Part shown: positions 17,907 through 25,877 of the stretch, in pieces
Position numbering within the stretch: position 1 is the stretch's first letter
Layout of the letters: the number at the start of each line of letters is the position of its first letter
Assembly (NCBI RefSeq): GCF_946482605.1
Contig: NZ_CAMLSE010000020.1
Span: 62,001 to 126,000, forward strand
DNA length: 64,000 bases
Origin: an uncultured Dyadobacter sp.
GTDB lineage: Bacteria > Bacteroidota > Bacteroidia > Cytophagales > Spirosomataceae
Direction: 5' to 3'
Made by a program: the position numbers and the translations under genes
Notes under the pieces: model-generated
Database searches by the model: none
What the model was told of the DNA's origin: nothing
What the model saw: only the letters and a program-made list of their open reading frames with translations

Positions 17907-18533
17907 ATGGGGATCGTTTCTATAAAAACCATTTCACCGGTAGCAAAACTGGGGCTCTGGCGCATGACCGAACCCTGGGACGTTTTACTGGGGATGCTGG
18001 ATTTGCCTGCAACCGAACTGGCAACGCTGGAAGGTATTTCAAAGCCTAAGCGAAAGCAGGAATGGCTGGCATGCAGAGTGTTATTGAAAGAAATGCTTGA
18101 AGGCAATTTTCTGGTCCGCTACGATCCTGAACGCAAACCTTACCTGGCAGGCAGTGACAAGCAGCTATCGATGTCTCATTCTGGTGATTATGTATGCGTA
18201 TACCTGAATGAGCACATGCCTGTGGGTGTCGACATCCAGCAGATGAAACCCTCCATTTCAAAAGGATATTTCTATTTCCTGAATCAAACGGAGCAGCATT
18301 GGGTGGATCAGCAGGACAATTTCATTATGCACCTGATCTGGTCAGCCAAGGAAGCAGTCTTCAAATATGCCGGAGACGCGGCTGTCGATTTAAAAAAACA
18401 TATTACGATAAATCCGTTTTCAGGCAACCAAAAAGGTCTTTTTGAAGTTAGTCTGCAAAAAGGCAGTACCCGGGAGACAGTGCCTGTCCGATTTGATTCT
18501 TTTGAGGACTACGTACTCACCTGGACCGCTTAA
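17907..18533 (+). CDS. 4'-phosphopantetheinyl transferase (Sfp-type)
   Basis: This enzyme transfers the phosphopantetheine arm of CoA to a conserved serine of carrier proteins. Diagnostic residues are present: SMSHSGDY (about 88-95), GVDIQ with Asp109 for Mg2+, and WSAKEAVFK with Trp145, Lys148 and Glu149. The 208-residue length fits the Sfp type rather than the short AcpS type. It diverges from the C45-hydrolase gene over a 57-base gap and probably activates the pathway ACP at 5125. It could also serve other carrier proteins. Confidence 0.92.
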   Translation: MGIVSIKTISPVAKLGLWRMTEPWDVLLGMLDLPATELATLEGISKPKRKQEWLACRVLLKEMLEGNFLVRYDPERKPYLAGSDKQLSMSHSGDYVCVYLNEHMPVGVDIQQMKPSISKGYFYFLNQTEQHWVDQQDNFIMHLIWSAKEAVFKYAGDAAVDLKKHITINPFSGNQKGLFEVSLQKGSTRETVPVRFDSFEDYVLTWTA

Positions 18534-18563
18534 ACCTACCCTATTCAACCACCTTTTCCCGTT

Positions 18564-21044
18564 ATGCATCGTTTCTTTACGCTCTTCCTGGTGATTCTTG
18601 CTGCCAGGCTATCTGCCCAGACGCCCGCGTTATCCTCCGGCGAAATTTTCCAGAACATCAAAAAACTGAATGTATTGGGCTCGGTGCTCTACATTGCGGC
18701 GCACCCCGACGATGAGAATACGCTGATGCTCTCCTATTTGTCAAAAGACCAGCTGGTCAGAACCGGCTATCTTTCCCTTACACGGGGTGACGGCGGGCAA
18801 AATCTGATCGGCTCCGAACAAGGCTATAATATCGGCGTGATCAGGACACAGGAGCTGCTCGCCGCCAGGCGCATCGATGGGGCGCAGCAATTTTTCTCCC
18901 GCGCTTACGACTTCGGCTTTTCCAAAACGCGCGACGAGACCCTGAACTTCTGGGACCGCGACAAGGTACTCGGAGATGTGGTGTGGATGATCCGCAAGTT
19001 TCAGCCCGATGTGATCATTACCCGTTTTCCTCCCGATCCGCGCGCCGGTCATGGCCATCACCAGACTTCGGCCTACCTGGCCGAGCAGGGTTTCAGCCTG
19101 GCCGCAGATCCGAAGGCTTATCCTGATCAGCTCAGGTTTGTCGGCACCTGGCAACCCAAGCGACTGGTCTGGAATACATTCACGCCCGGGTTCACCAACA
19201 AGGCCCCCAGCGAAGAAAAGAATCCATTCATCTCCATTGAAATCGGCGGATACAACCCGGTACTGGGTAAATCCTACACCGAAATTGCCGCATTAAGCCG
19301 CAGCCAGCATCGCAGTCAGGGTTTTGGCAGCGCGCCGCAAAGAGGCGCCCGGATCGACTATTTCTTACACAAGGAGGGCACGCCTGCCGAAAAGAACCTC
19401 TTCGACGGTATCGACGTCAGCTGGAAACGCGTAAAGGGCGGCGAAAAAGCACATGCGCTCATCCTGGCGGCCATCAAAAATTATTCGGTGAACAAGCCAT
19501 CGGCTTCTATTGCCGACCTATTGAAAATTAATGCGGAACTCAACAAACTGGATTCGGCCAATATCTACGTCAAGGCCAAAAAAGAAGAAGTGAAGGAGCT
19601 GATCCAGCAATGCGCGGGCCTGTGGTTTGAAACCAATCCGAATGATTTCTCAGGTGTCGCAGGTGAACAGACCCCGATTAATATTTCGGTCGTCAAACGC
19701 ACGGCCTACCCCGTAAAGCTCGTGTCGCTCCGCTGGACTGGAAAATCAGCAGACAGCCTGCTCAACCTGCCACTTGATGCCAACGAGCTGAATGCATTTA
19801 CCAAACAGGCATTGCTGCCGGCGACCTTGAAGACAAGCCAGCCCTATTGGCTTGAAAAACCCATTGAAAGAGGTATTTTTCAGATCGACAACCAGCAGGA
19901 TATCGGTTTCCCGGAAAATCGCCCCGAAACCAGGACTACCTACAAATTTGAAATCGGCGGGCAGGAGTTTACATTTGAACGGCCCTGGGCCTATAAGTCC
20001 GTTGATCCTGCGGAGGGAGAGATATACAGGCCATTTGAAATCCGTCCCCTGGTCACTACCACGATTACCGAGCCGGTTTTTATTTTCCCTTCCATGGAGG
20101 CCAAGACGGTCAGCATTGTGGTGGAAGCGCAGCGGGCTAATGTCAAAGGCGTGCTTAAACCGCAGATCCCGGTAGGCTGGAAAGCCGTCCCCGAGTCTGT
20201 GGAGTTCAATCTGGCCAATAAATACCAGCAACAATATTTCTCATTCATCATTACCCCTCCATCCGGAAATCAGGAAGCTATCATCAGGGCGGTGGTGACC
20301 GCGGATGGTAAAAGCTACGCCCAGTCGGTAAGAACCATCTCCTATCAGCACATTCCCAGCCAGACGATGTTTCCGGCCTCGGAAGCGAAACTGGCCAAGG
20401 TCGACGTAAAAGTTACGGCCAAAAATATCGGCTACATTGCAGGAGCCGGCGACGATGTCCCCACAGCTTTGAGGCAAATGGATTGCCAGGTAACAATGCT
20501 CAACGAGGCTGGTCTGGCCAAAGACCTGAATGGTTACGATGCGATCGTGGTGGGCGTACGTGCCTACAATACAGAGGCATATCTGAATAACTATCAGGCC
20601 AAATTAATGGATTATGTCAAAAATGGCGGAACGATGGTGGTGCAGTATACGATCCCGGGCGGGCAAAAAGTCAAACAGATCGGCCCCTTCAACATCGAGC
20701 TGGGACGTGAGAGGGTGACCGAGGAAGATGCTGAAATGCGCTTTCTGCAACCAGATAACCCCGTTTTGAACTATCCCAATAAGATTACACAAAAAGATTT
20801 CGACGGCTGGATCCAGGAACGCGGCCTTTATTTCGCTCAGGATTGGGATAAGAAAAACTATGCGGCGCTATTCTCTTCCAACGACAAGGATGAAAGTGCC
20901 AGGGAAGGCAGCACCCTGTATGCGCAGTATGGCAAAGGGCACTACATCTACACGGGCCTCTCCTTCTTCCGGGAGCTTCCGGCGGGCGTTACCGGTGCTT
21001 ACAGATTGTTTGCCAATATGATTTCGGTTGGAAAAAACAAATAG
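18564..21044 (+). CDS. PIG-L (LmbE-like) family deacetylase, secreted
   Basis: This 826-residue protein has a signal peptide (cleavage about residue 19) and an N-terminal zinc-dependent N-acetylglucosaminyl deacetylase-type domain: AAHPDDE (residues 46-51, metal and base) and HGHHQT supplying further ligands, with FPPDPRAGHG between them. The middle part is beta-rich, resembling an NPCBM or Ig-like module, and the C-terminal 200 residues look like a glutamine-amidotransferase/ThuA-like segment (YDAIVVGVRAYNT, TMVVQYTIPGG, KGHYIYTGL). This architecture is common in Bacteroidota. The likely substrate is an N-acetylated sugar or glycan. It starts 30 bases after the phosphopantetheinyl transferase gene. 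Confidence 0.88.
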   Translation: MHRFFTLFLVILAARLSAQTPALSSGEIFQNIKKLNVLGSVLYIAAHPDDENTLMLSYLSKDQLVRTGYLSLTRGDGGQNLIGSEQGYNIGVIRTQELLAARRIDGAQQFFSRAYDFGFSKTRDETLNFWDRDKVLGDVVWMIRKFQPDVIITRFPPDPRAGHGHHQTSAYLAEQGFSLAADPKAYPDQLRFVGTWQPKRLVWNTFTPGFTNKAPSEEKNPFISIEIGGYNPVLGKSYTEIAALSRSQHRSQGFGSAPQRGARIDYFLHKEGTPAEKNLFDGIDVSWKRVKGGEKAHALILAAIKNYSVNKPSASIADLLKINAELNKLDSANIYVKAKKEEVKELIQQCAGLWFETNPNDFSGVAGEQTPINISVVKRTAYPVKLVSLRWTGKSADSLLNLPLDANELNAFTKQALLPATLKTSQPYWLEKPIERGIFQIDNQQDIGFPENRPETRTTYKFEIGGQEFTFERPWAYKSVDPAEGEIYRPFEIRPLVTTTITEPVFIFPSMEAKTVSIVVEAQRANVKGVLKPQIPVGWKAVPESVEFNLANKYQQQYFSFIITPPSGNQEAIIRAVVTADGKSYAQSVRTISYQHIPSQTMFPASEAKLAKVDVKVTAKNIGYIAGAGDDVPTALRQMDCQVTMLNEAGLAKDLNGYDAIVVGVRAYNTEAYLNNYQAKLMDYVKNGGTMVVQYTIPGGQKVKQIGPFNIELGRERVTEEDAEMRFLQPDNPVLNYPNKITQKDFDGWIQERGLYFAQDWDKKNYAALFSSNDKDESAREGSTLYAQYGKGHYIYTGLSFFRELPAGVTGAYRLFANMISVGKNK

Positions 21045-21054
21045 AGCAATTTGA

Positions 21055-21083
21055 GAACGTCAAGACTTACTTGACGTTCTTTC
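21055..21083. terminator. Bidirectional intrinsic terminator between convergent genes
   Basis: GAACGTCAAG is complementary over 10 bases to CTTGACGTTC around a 5-base loop, followed on the plus strand by TTTCTTCTG. The stem includes the last codons and stop of the minus-strand VWA gene, so that coding end doubles as a terminator arm for the PIG-L gene. Confidence 0.7.
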
Positions 21084-22176
21084 TTCTGTTTCTCTGAAAA
21101 TCTTCGAGCACGAACCCGCCCAACCCCTGCAAATTGCTGTAATAGGCACGGCCATTGTTGACCTGGGTGAAATTCTGCACGAATTGTTTCAGGTAAGGAT
21201 CGGTGGCGATCATAAAAGTCGTCACAGGAATATCCAGCCGGCGGCATTGCGCAGCCAGCGTCAGGGTCTTGTTAATGATCTTGCGATCAAGACCGAAGCT
21301 GTTTTTGTAGTAACGAATCCCTTCTTTGAGGCAGGTCGGTTTTCCGTCGGTGATCATGAAAATCTGCTTATTGCGGGTCTTTTTCCGCCGAAGGATATCC
21401 ATCGCCAGCTCCAATCCCGCTACCGTGTTGGTATGATAAGGCCCTACTTCCAGATACGGCAGGTCTTTGAGCTGAATTTGCCAGGCATCGTTGCCAAAAA
21501 CAATGATATCCAATGAATCTTTGGGGTACTTCGTCCGGATCAGTTCTGCCAACGCAAGCGCGACTTTCTTTGCCGGCGTAATGCGGTCTTCTCCGTAAAG
21601 GATCATCGAATGGCTGATGTCGATCATCACCACGGTCGCGGTGGTCGTTTTTTGTTCCCGCTCGACTACTTCCAGGTCGTTCTCCATCAGCATGAAATCG
21701 CCGATCCCGTGATTGACCTGCGCATTCTTGATTGACTCGGTCATCGAGATCTGATCCAGCGTATCACCGAACTGAAAGTCGCGGATGTCGCTGGTCAGTT
21801 CATCACCTGCGCCCATGTGAGGCGTGTGGTGGTTGCCGCCGGTTTTCGAACGTTTGAGCTTTCCGAAAATCTCGTCTAAAGCGCTTTTGCGAATGCTCTT
21901 CTCCGCTTTCGGGGTCATAATCAGCCCGCCTTCCCCGTCCTGTTTCTCCTCGGTGATATACCCCTTCTTTTTAAGATCTTCAAAAAAATCGCCTATACCA
22001 TACGAATCGTTCGTCAGATTATACTGTCGGTCAAGCTGGCTCAGCCACGACATTGCTTCGCTGACATCCCCGGATGTCATCAGCAACAGCTGCTGAAAAA
22101 TATCAAAAAGCTGGTCAAACTTGCTGTTCGGGCCTTGTTCTGGCGGAATGTACTGGGTGAAGCGATGTCCTCTCAT
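21067..22176 (-). CDS. VWA domain-containing protein
   Basis: This 369-residue cytosolic protein has a charged N-terminal region (about 1-175) and a C-terminal von Willebrand A domain with the metal-ion-dependent adhesion site DISHSM (Asp186), a downstream threonine in the HTNTVAGL region and MITDGKP. Proteins of this layout often pair with a MoxR-type AAA ATPase in metal or cofactor insertion; no MoxR gene is in the window. It has no signal peptide or membrane segment. Its closest gene on the same strand is the bacilliredoxin upstream, separated by a terminator-like hairpin, so it is probably its own unit. Partner and client are unknown. Confidence 0.82.
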   Translation of the reverse strand: MRGHRFTQYIPPEQGPNSKFDQLFDIFQQLLLMTSGDVSEAMSWLSQLDRQYNLTNDSYGIGDFFEDLKKKGYITEEKQDGEGGLIMTPKAEKSIRKSALDEIFGKLKRSKTGGNHHTPHMGAGDELTSDIRDFQFGDTLDQISMTESIKNAQVNHGIGDFMLMENDLEVVEREQKTTTATVVMIDISHSMILYGEDRITPAKKVALALAELIRTKYPKDSLDIIVFGNDAWQIQLKDLPYLEVGPYHTNTVAGLELAMDILRRKKTRNKQIFMITDGKPTCLKEGIRYYKNSFGLDRKIINKTLTLAAQCRRLDIPVTTFMIATDPYLKQFVQNFTQVNNGRAYYSNLQGLGGFVLEDFQRNRRKNVK

Positions 22177-22196
22177 AGCGAGACATATTGAAAACA

Positions 22197-22232
22197 GACG
22201 GCTACTTTCAAATGTAGTCGAAAGTAGCCGTC
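22197..22232 (-). terminator. Intrinsic-terminator-like hairpin after the bacilliredoxin gene
   Basis: GACGGCTACTTTC at 22197-22209 is perfectly complementary to GAAAGTAGCCGTC at 22220-22232, with a 10-base loop. On the minus strand the stem is followed by TGTTTTC. It lies between the bacilliredoxin stop and the VWA start. Confidence 0.65.
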
Positions 22233-22254
22233 AAGATGGTGAATCAATGTTGAA

Positions 22255-22683
22255 TTATGCTTCCTCGGCGCAGAATTCTTCAAACGCCATTTGCAAATGC
22301 TGGGCGATCATCTGAGCAGAGCGACCTTCGATATGGTGACGCTCTACAAAGTGGATCAGTTCCCCGTCTTTGAAAAGCGCAACTGCCGGTGAGGAAGGAG
22401 GATACGGTAAGGTATACTCCCGCATTTTTGCGGTTGCTTCCAGGTCCGCACCTGCAAAAACAGTTGCCAGATGGTCTGGTTTCACTTCGCTTCCGGCCAA
22501 TGCCGCCCGTACACCCGGACGTGCAGCACCAGCTGCACAGCCACATACCGAATTGATCACAACCAAAGCAGTTCCTTTGGTATTCTTCATGAAGTTGTCA
22601 ACTTCTTCTGCCGTTGTCAGATCCTGAAAACCGACATTAACCAACTCAGCCTTCATCGGAGCCACTAATTGTGGTGGATACAT
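22255..22683 (-). CDS. Bacilliredoxin (BrxA/BrxB, YphP/YqiW family)
   Basis: This 142-residue thioredoxin-fold protein carries the family's CGC motif, Cys47-Gly-Cys49 in INSVCGCAAG. Bacilliredoxins remove bacillithiol from mixed disulfides on oxidised proteins. The family also occurs in Bacteroidota. The length and the conserved RPGVRAAL region after the motif fit. It lies downstream of the suf genes but is separated from them by a palindromic repeat block, so it may be a separate transcription unit with related redox purpose. Confidence 0.92.
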   Translation of the reverse strand: MYPPQLVAPMKAELVNVGFQDLTTAEEVDNFMKNTKGTALVVINSVCGCAAGAARPGVRAALAGSEVKPDHLATVFAGADLEATAKMREYTLPYPPSSPAVALFKDGELIHFVERHHIEGRSAQMIAQHLQMAFEEFCAEEA

Positions 22684-22720
22684 ATATAGTCTTGTTTAAA
22701 AGTTGTTGTTACTATTTTTT

Positions 22721-22852
22721 ACTTCGGCTTTCGGCTATCAGCCGTCGGCATCTTTAAAAAAAGCTGACGGCCGATAGCCGAATGCCGAAGTGTTTTTAAA
22801 GCTGAAAGCCGCTATGTTAAAAAGCCGACGGCCGATAGCCGACAGCCGAAGT
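22721..22852. repeat. Palindromic intergenic repeat block (three related arms)
   Basis: Positions 22721-22749 (ACTTCGGC...GTCGGC) and 22763-22791 (GCTGACGG...CCGAAGT) are 29-base arms that are reverse complements with three mismatches, around a short A-rich loop. A third copy of the second arm occurs at 22824-22852 (GCCGACGG...CCGAAGT). The block fills the gap between the DUF59 stop and the bacilliredoxin start. It resembles a REP-like or small mobile palindromic element and may also act as a terminator. Confidence 0.75.
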
Positions 22853-22854
22853 TC

Positions 22855-23166
22855 CTACATGAACCCCAGTTCCAGCTTGGCCTCTTCGGACATCATTTCG
22901 GTGGTATAGGGCGGATCAAAGGTGAGCTCTACACTCACGTCGTTAACGCCTTCCACCTCGCGGATCTTCTGCTCGACTTCACCGGGCAGCGTTCCTGCCG
23001 AAGGACACGAGGGTGAGGTCAGCGTCATGGACACAAATACATTATTGACCGGAAATACTTTCAGATCATATATCAAACCCAGCTCATAAACGTCGACCGG
23101 AATCTCCGGGTCGTAAACCGTTTTAATGGCGCGGATCACTTCTTCTTTCAAATCTTCCTCTGACAT
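22855..23166 (-). CDS. DUF59/MIP18-family Fe-S assembly protein (SufT-like)
   Basis: This 103-residue protein is a single MIP18/DUF59 domain: VYDPEIPVDVYELGLIYD near the start and MTLTSPSCPSAG with the conserved cysteine in the centre. Members assist maturation or transfer of Fe-S clusters. It is the last suf-type gene of the operon, 21 bases after sufE, which supports a role in the same pathway. The symbol SufT is used in some lineages for a related protein, but I do not assign it here because longer SufT proteins exist. Confidence 0.9.
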   Translation of the reverse strand: MSEEDLKEEVIRAIKTVYDPEIPVDVYELGLIYDLKVFPVNNVFVSMTLTSPSCPSAGTLPGEVEQKIREVEGVNDVSVELTFDPPYTTEMMSEEAKLELGFM

Positions 23167-23187
23167 TGCAAGGTCTATATAAAGTTA

Positions 23188-23616
23188 TTATGCATTCACT
23201 GATTTGGCCTGGAAGGCAAAGCCATACGCTTTCATTTGTTTAAGCATGGCCGCCAGTCCGTTCGACCGGGTTTGTGCCAAATGCTGATGCAGACCGACCC
23301 TTTCCATAAAATACACATCGGCTTTCGCGATCTCCTCAGGTGTGTGTCCGGAGAGCACCTTCACCAGCATACTCACTAATCCTCGCACGATGATCGCATC
23401 GCTATCGGCCTCGAATTTCAAAAGCCCGCCGTCCATGTAAGCATTCAGCCACACCCTCGACTGGCATCCTTTGATAATATTGTCCTCGGTTTTGTACTGT
23501 TCTTCCAGAGGCGGGAACTGCTTTCCAAGATCGATAATGAACTCGTATTTGCTCTCCCAGTCATCAAACAATTCAAAATCCGAAATTAGTTCGTCCTGCG
23601 TTTCGTTTATGGTCAT
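23188..23616 (-). CDS. sufE: Cysteine desulfurase sulfur acceptor SufE
   Basis: SufE accepts persulfide sulfur from SufS and passes it to the SufBCD scaffold. The 142-residue sequence has IKGCQSRVWL with the acceptor cysteine at residue 51, and the C-terminal GLHQHLAQTRSNGLAAM helix typical of the family. It lies downstream of two DUF5618-like genes and upstream of the DUF59 gene on the same strand, so it is in the suf operon, though it is separated from its partner sufS by about 0.9 kb. Confidence 0.93.
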   Translation of the reverse strand: MTINETQDELISDFELFDDWESKYEFIIDLGKQFPPLEEQYKTEDNIIKGCQSRVWLNAYMDGGLLKFEADSDAIIVRGLVSMLVKVLSGHTPEEIAKADVYFMERVGLHQHLAQTRSNGLAAMLKQMKAYGFAFQAKSVNA

Positions 23617-23656
23617 TGCTAATCTTTTCTAAGTCTTTTAAATCCTCGCGTCCGTG

Positions 23657-24058
23657 TTATTTGTTAATCATTACTTCTGCGGATTCCGGACGCTTTGCGA
23701 ACTCTATCCAGTTAATCAACTCATCCGCCTCTTTTAGTCCTTCCGAGGACATCAATGGAATCAAACTTCCATCGTAGCCCATTGACAGGTACAACAAGCA
23801 GTAGGCCGAGTAAAAACGGCACGACTGAATTGAATCTAATTCTGCGAACTTACGCTCGTACCAACTTATAGACTGCTCATTTTTAGTGGCTAATCCGAAG
23901 AAGTTATTCACAGCTATCATTACTCCCTTGTAAGCACGACGGCCTGCGCGTTTTATTTCCTTTGGCTCAGTATAGTAACCATCTTCCTGCACCAGGCCTT
24001 TTATGATACTGCGCGCTTCATCAACATAAAGCCTCGCCTTTTTTAAAGCATCCCTCAT
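23657..24058 (-). CDS. DUF5618-like protein, paralogue A
   Basis: A 133-residue all-helical, soluble protein resembling the DUF5618 family (assignment from memory of the pattern, so tentative). Shared features with the next gene include an N-terminal helix (ALKKARLYVDEAR), an RAGRRAYKGVMIA segment, SWYERKFAELD and YLSMGYDG followed by EADELINWIE. It resembles HEPN-like helical bundles but shows no clear RxxxxH nuclease motif. It lies 40 bases before sufE in the operon. Function unknown. Confidence 0.75.
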   Translation of the reverse strand: MRDALKKARLYVDEARSIIKGLVQEDGYYTEPKEIKRAGRRAYKGVMIAVNNFFGLATKNEQSISWYERKFAELDSIQSCRFYSAYCLLYLSMGYDGSLIPLMSSEGLKEADELINWIEFAKRPESAEVMINK

Positions 24059-24138
24059 ATGTGTGTATAGTTAAGAGGTAAAGGACAATATTACAAACTG
24101 GTCAGTATAAACCTGAATAGCAATGCGCTGATTCAAGC

Positions 24139-24513
24139 CTACTCCGTGCGCGTCTCAACCCAGTTGATAATGCTTTCAGCCGTCGTTATACCATCAGCAG
24201 AAACCCCTGCGGAAATGTTGCCGTCATAACCCATCGCGAGATGCAAGGTATCATAAGCCGAATTGAACGAGTCCAGCAATTTTCGGTCGGTCTTGCGGAG
24301 CTGCTCCTGATACCATTCCACGCTTTTCCGCTTTCCGCTCTTCACTTCAAACAGCCTATCCAGCGCTAACAAAACACCCAAATAAGCTGAATGTCCGGCC
24401 AGTCTGACATATTTCCGATCCTGATAAACGCCGTTTTCTTTCCCTGCTTTTTCCCGCAAGAGATCCTTCGCATTGTTTACGTATCTTCTTGCTTCCTGCA
24501 CTGAATTTTCCAT
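24139..24513 (-). CDS. DUF5618-like protein, paralogue B
   Basis: A 124-residue helical protein clearly paralogous to the gene downstream. Aligned blocks are EARRYVNNAKDLL, RLAGHSAYLGVLLALD, EWYQEQLRKTDRKLL and LAMGYDGNI followed by AESIINWVET. The ATG at 24513 is preferred over an upstream in-frame start because the 5' flanks of the two paralogues match from that codon (TGTGTATA...TAGTTAA in both). This implies tandem duplication including the leader. It follows sufS by 44 bases. Confidence 0.75.
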   Translation of the reverse strand: MENSVQEARRYVNNAKDLLREKAGKENGVYQDRKYVRLAGHSAYLGVLLALDRLFEVKSGKRKSVEWYQEQLRKTDRKLLDSFNSAYDTLHLAMGYDGNISAGVSADGITTAESIINWVETRTE

Positions 24514-24557
24514 AATGTGTATATAGTTAAAATGGAACAATGCAGTAATTTAAAAAA

Positions 24558-25784
24558 TTATCCCAACATCCGCTTCACCTTGTGCAGCCCCTGAATGAGC
24601 CTGTCGATCTCCTCGATTGTATTGTAAACAGCAAACGACGCGCGCGAGGTTCCGGTAATGTTGAAGCGGTTCATCAGCGGCTGGGTGCAATGGTGACCCG
24701 TGCGGACAGCGATACCTTGCTGGTCGAGTAAAACGCCGATATCCTGGTGGTGAATGCCGTCAATGACGAAGGATAGCACGCTTACTTTCTCTTTTGCCTG
24801 ACCGATAATTCTTAGTCCCTCGATCTGCTTCACAGCCTCGGTGGCATATGCCAGCAATTCATTCTCATAGGCGGCAATATTGGATTTGCCCAATGCATCC
24901 ACATAATCCAGCGCGAACTTGGCGGCCACCACATCTGCGATATTAGGCGTGCCGGCTTCGAATTTGTAGGGCAGCTCGTTGTAAGTCGTTTTGGCGAAAG
25001 TCACTTCCTTGATCATCTCGCCGCCGCCGCGGTATGGAGGCATCGCATTCAGCAAATCGCGTTTACCGTAAAGAATACCCATGCCGGTAGGGCCGTATAT
25101 TTTGTGCAGGGAAAGCGAATAAAAGTCGCAATCCAGGTCTTGCACATCGATTGCAATGTGGGAGCTGGCCTGGGCACCGTCGATGAGCACTTTCGCGCCT
25201 ACCGCATGGGCCTTGGCGATGATTTCCTTGACCGGATTGATGGTACCCAATGCATTGGAAACGTGCACTACCGAAACGAATTTGGTCCTTTCCGTAAGCA
25301 GCTTCTCGTACTCGTCCATCAAAAGCTCGCCTTCGTCGTTAATCGGGATCACTTTCAGGATGCAGCCTCTCTCTTCACAAAGCATTTGCCAGGGAACGAT
25401 ATTGGAATGGTGTTCCATCGTGGAAATGATCACTTCATCACCCTCCTTGAGAAATTTACGGCCATAGGACGAGGCCACCAGATTGATGCCGTCGGTAGTC
25501 CCATAAGTAAAGATAATCTCCTCGGAATATGCTGCGTTCAGAAAGGTTTGCAAACGCTTCCTGGACTGCTCAAATGCAGAGGTCGCCTTTTCGGCTAGGT
25601 GGTGAATCCCCCTGTGAATGTTCGCATTGTAATGCTCATAGTAGCCCGACAATGCATCCAGCACCAATCGGGGCTTCTGCGTCGTAGCCGCATTATCAAA
25701 GTACACGAGCTGCTTTCCGTTGACTACCTCGTTCAGGATCGGAAAGTCGTTTCGAATGGCTGCTATATCGAGAGAATGGCTCAT
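24558..25784 (-). CDS. sufS: Cysteine desulfurase SufS
   Basis: This PLP enzyme removes sulfur from cysteine to form a protein persulfide for Fe-S cluster assembly. Visible motifs are YFDNAATTQKPR, the PLP lysine in SLSLHKIYGPTG, and the persulfide cysteine 366 in VRTGHHCTQP. I chose ATG 25784 (408 residues). The longer open frame would extend through a terminator-like hairpin and lacks conserved residues. SufE, its partner, is downstream beyond two small genes. Confidence 0.95.
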   Translation of the reverse strand: MSHSLDIAAIRNDFPILNEVVNGKQLVYFDNAATTQKPRLVLDALSGYYEHYNANIHRGIHHLAEKATSAFEQSRKRLQTFLNAAYSEEIIFTYGTTDGINLVASSYGRKFLKEGDEVIISTMEHHSNIVPWQMLCEERGCILKVIPINDEGELLMDEYEKLLTERTKFVSVVHVSNALGTINPVKEIIAKAHAVGAKVLIDGAQASSHIAIDVQDLDCDFYSLSLHKIYGPTGMGILYGKRDLLNAMPPYRGGGEMIKEVTFAKTTYNELPYKFEAGTPNIADVVAAKFALDYVDALGKSNIAAYENELLAYATEAVKQIEGLRIIGQAKEKVSVLSFVIDGIHHQDIGVLLDQQGIAVRTGHHCTQPLMNRFNITGTSRASFAVYNTIEEIDRLIQGLHKVKRMLG

Positions 25785-25802
25785 TTTGGTTCGTCGTTTA
25801 AG

Positions 25803-25837
25803 AAAAATACCCAACCCAAATAATTGCAGGTTGGGTA
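25803..25837 (-). terminator. Intrinsic-terminator-like hairpin between sufD and sufS
   Basis: On the minus strand TACCCAACC pairs over 9 bases with GGTTGGGTA around a 12-base loop and is followed by TTTTTCTTAAA. It ends about 18 bases before the sufS start. Stem and U-tract fit an intrinsic terminator, so transcription of sufS and the genes beyond may be attenuated. Confidence 0.7.
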
Positions 25838-25877
25838 CCAATAAAATGTTAATCCGGATACGCTGACCCGGCCGATG

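Noticed and set aside
23657..24513. HEPN-type toxin-antitoxin module
   Set aside because: No RxxxxH nuclease motif and no nucleotidyltransferase partner; the two proteins are paralogues of each other.
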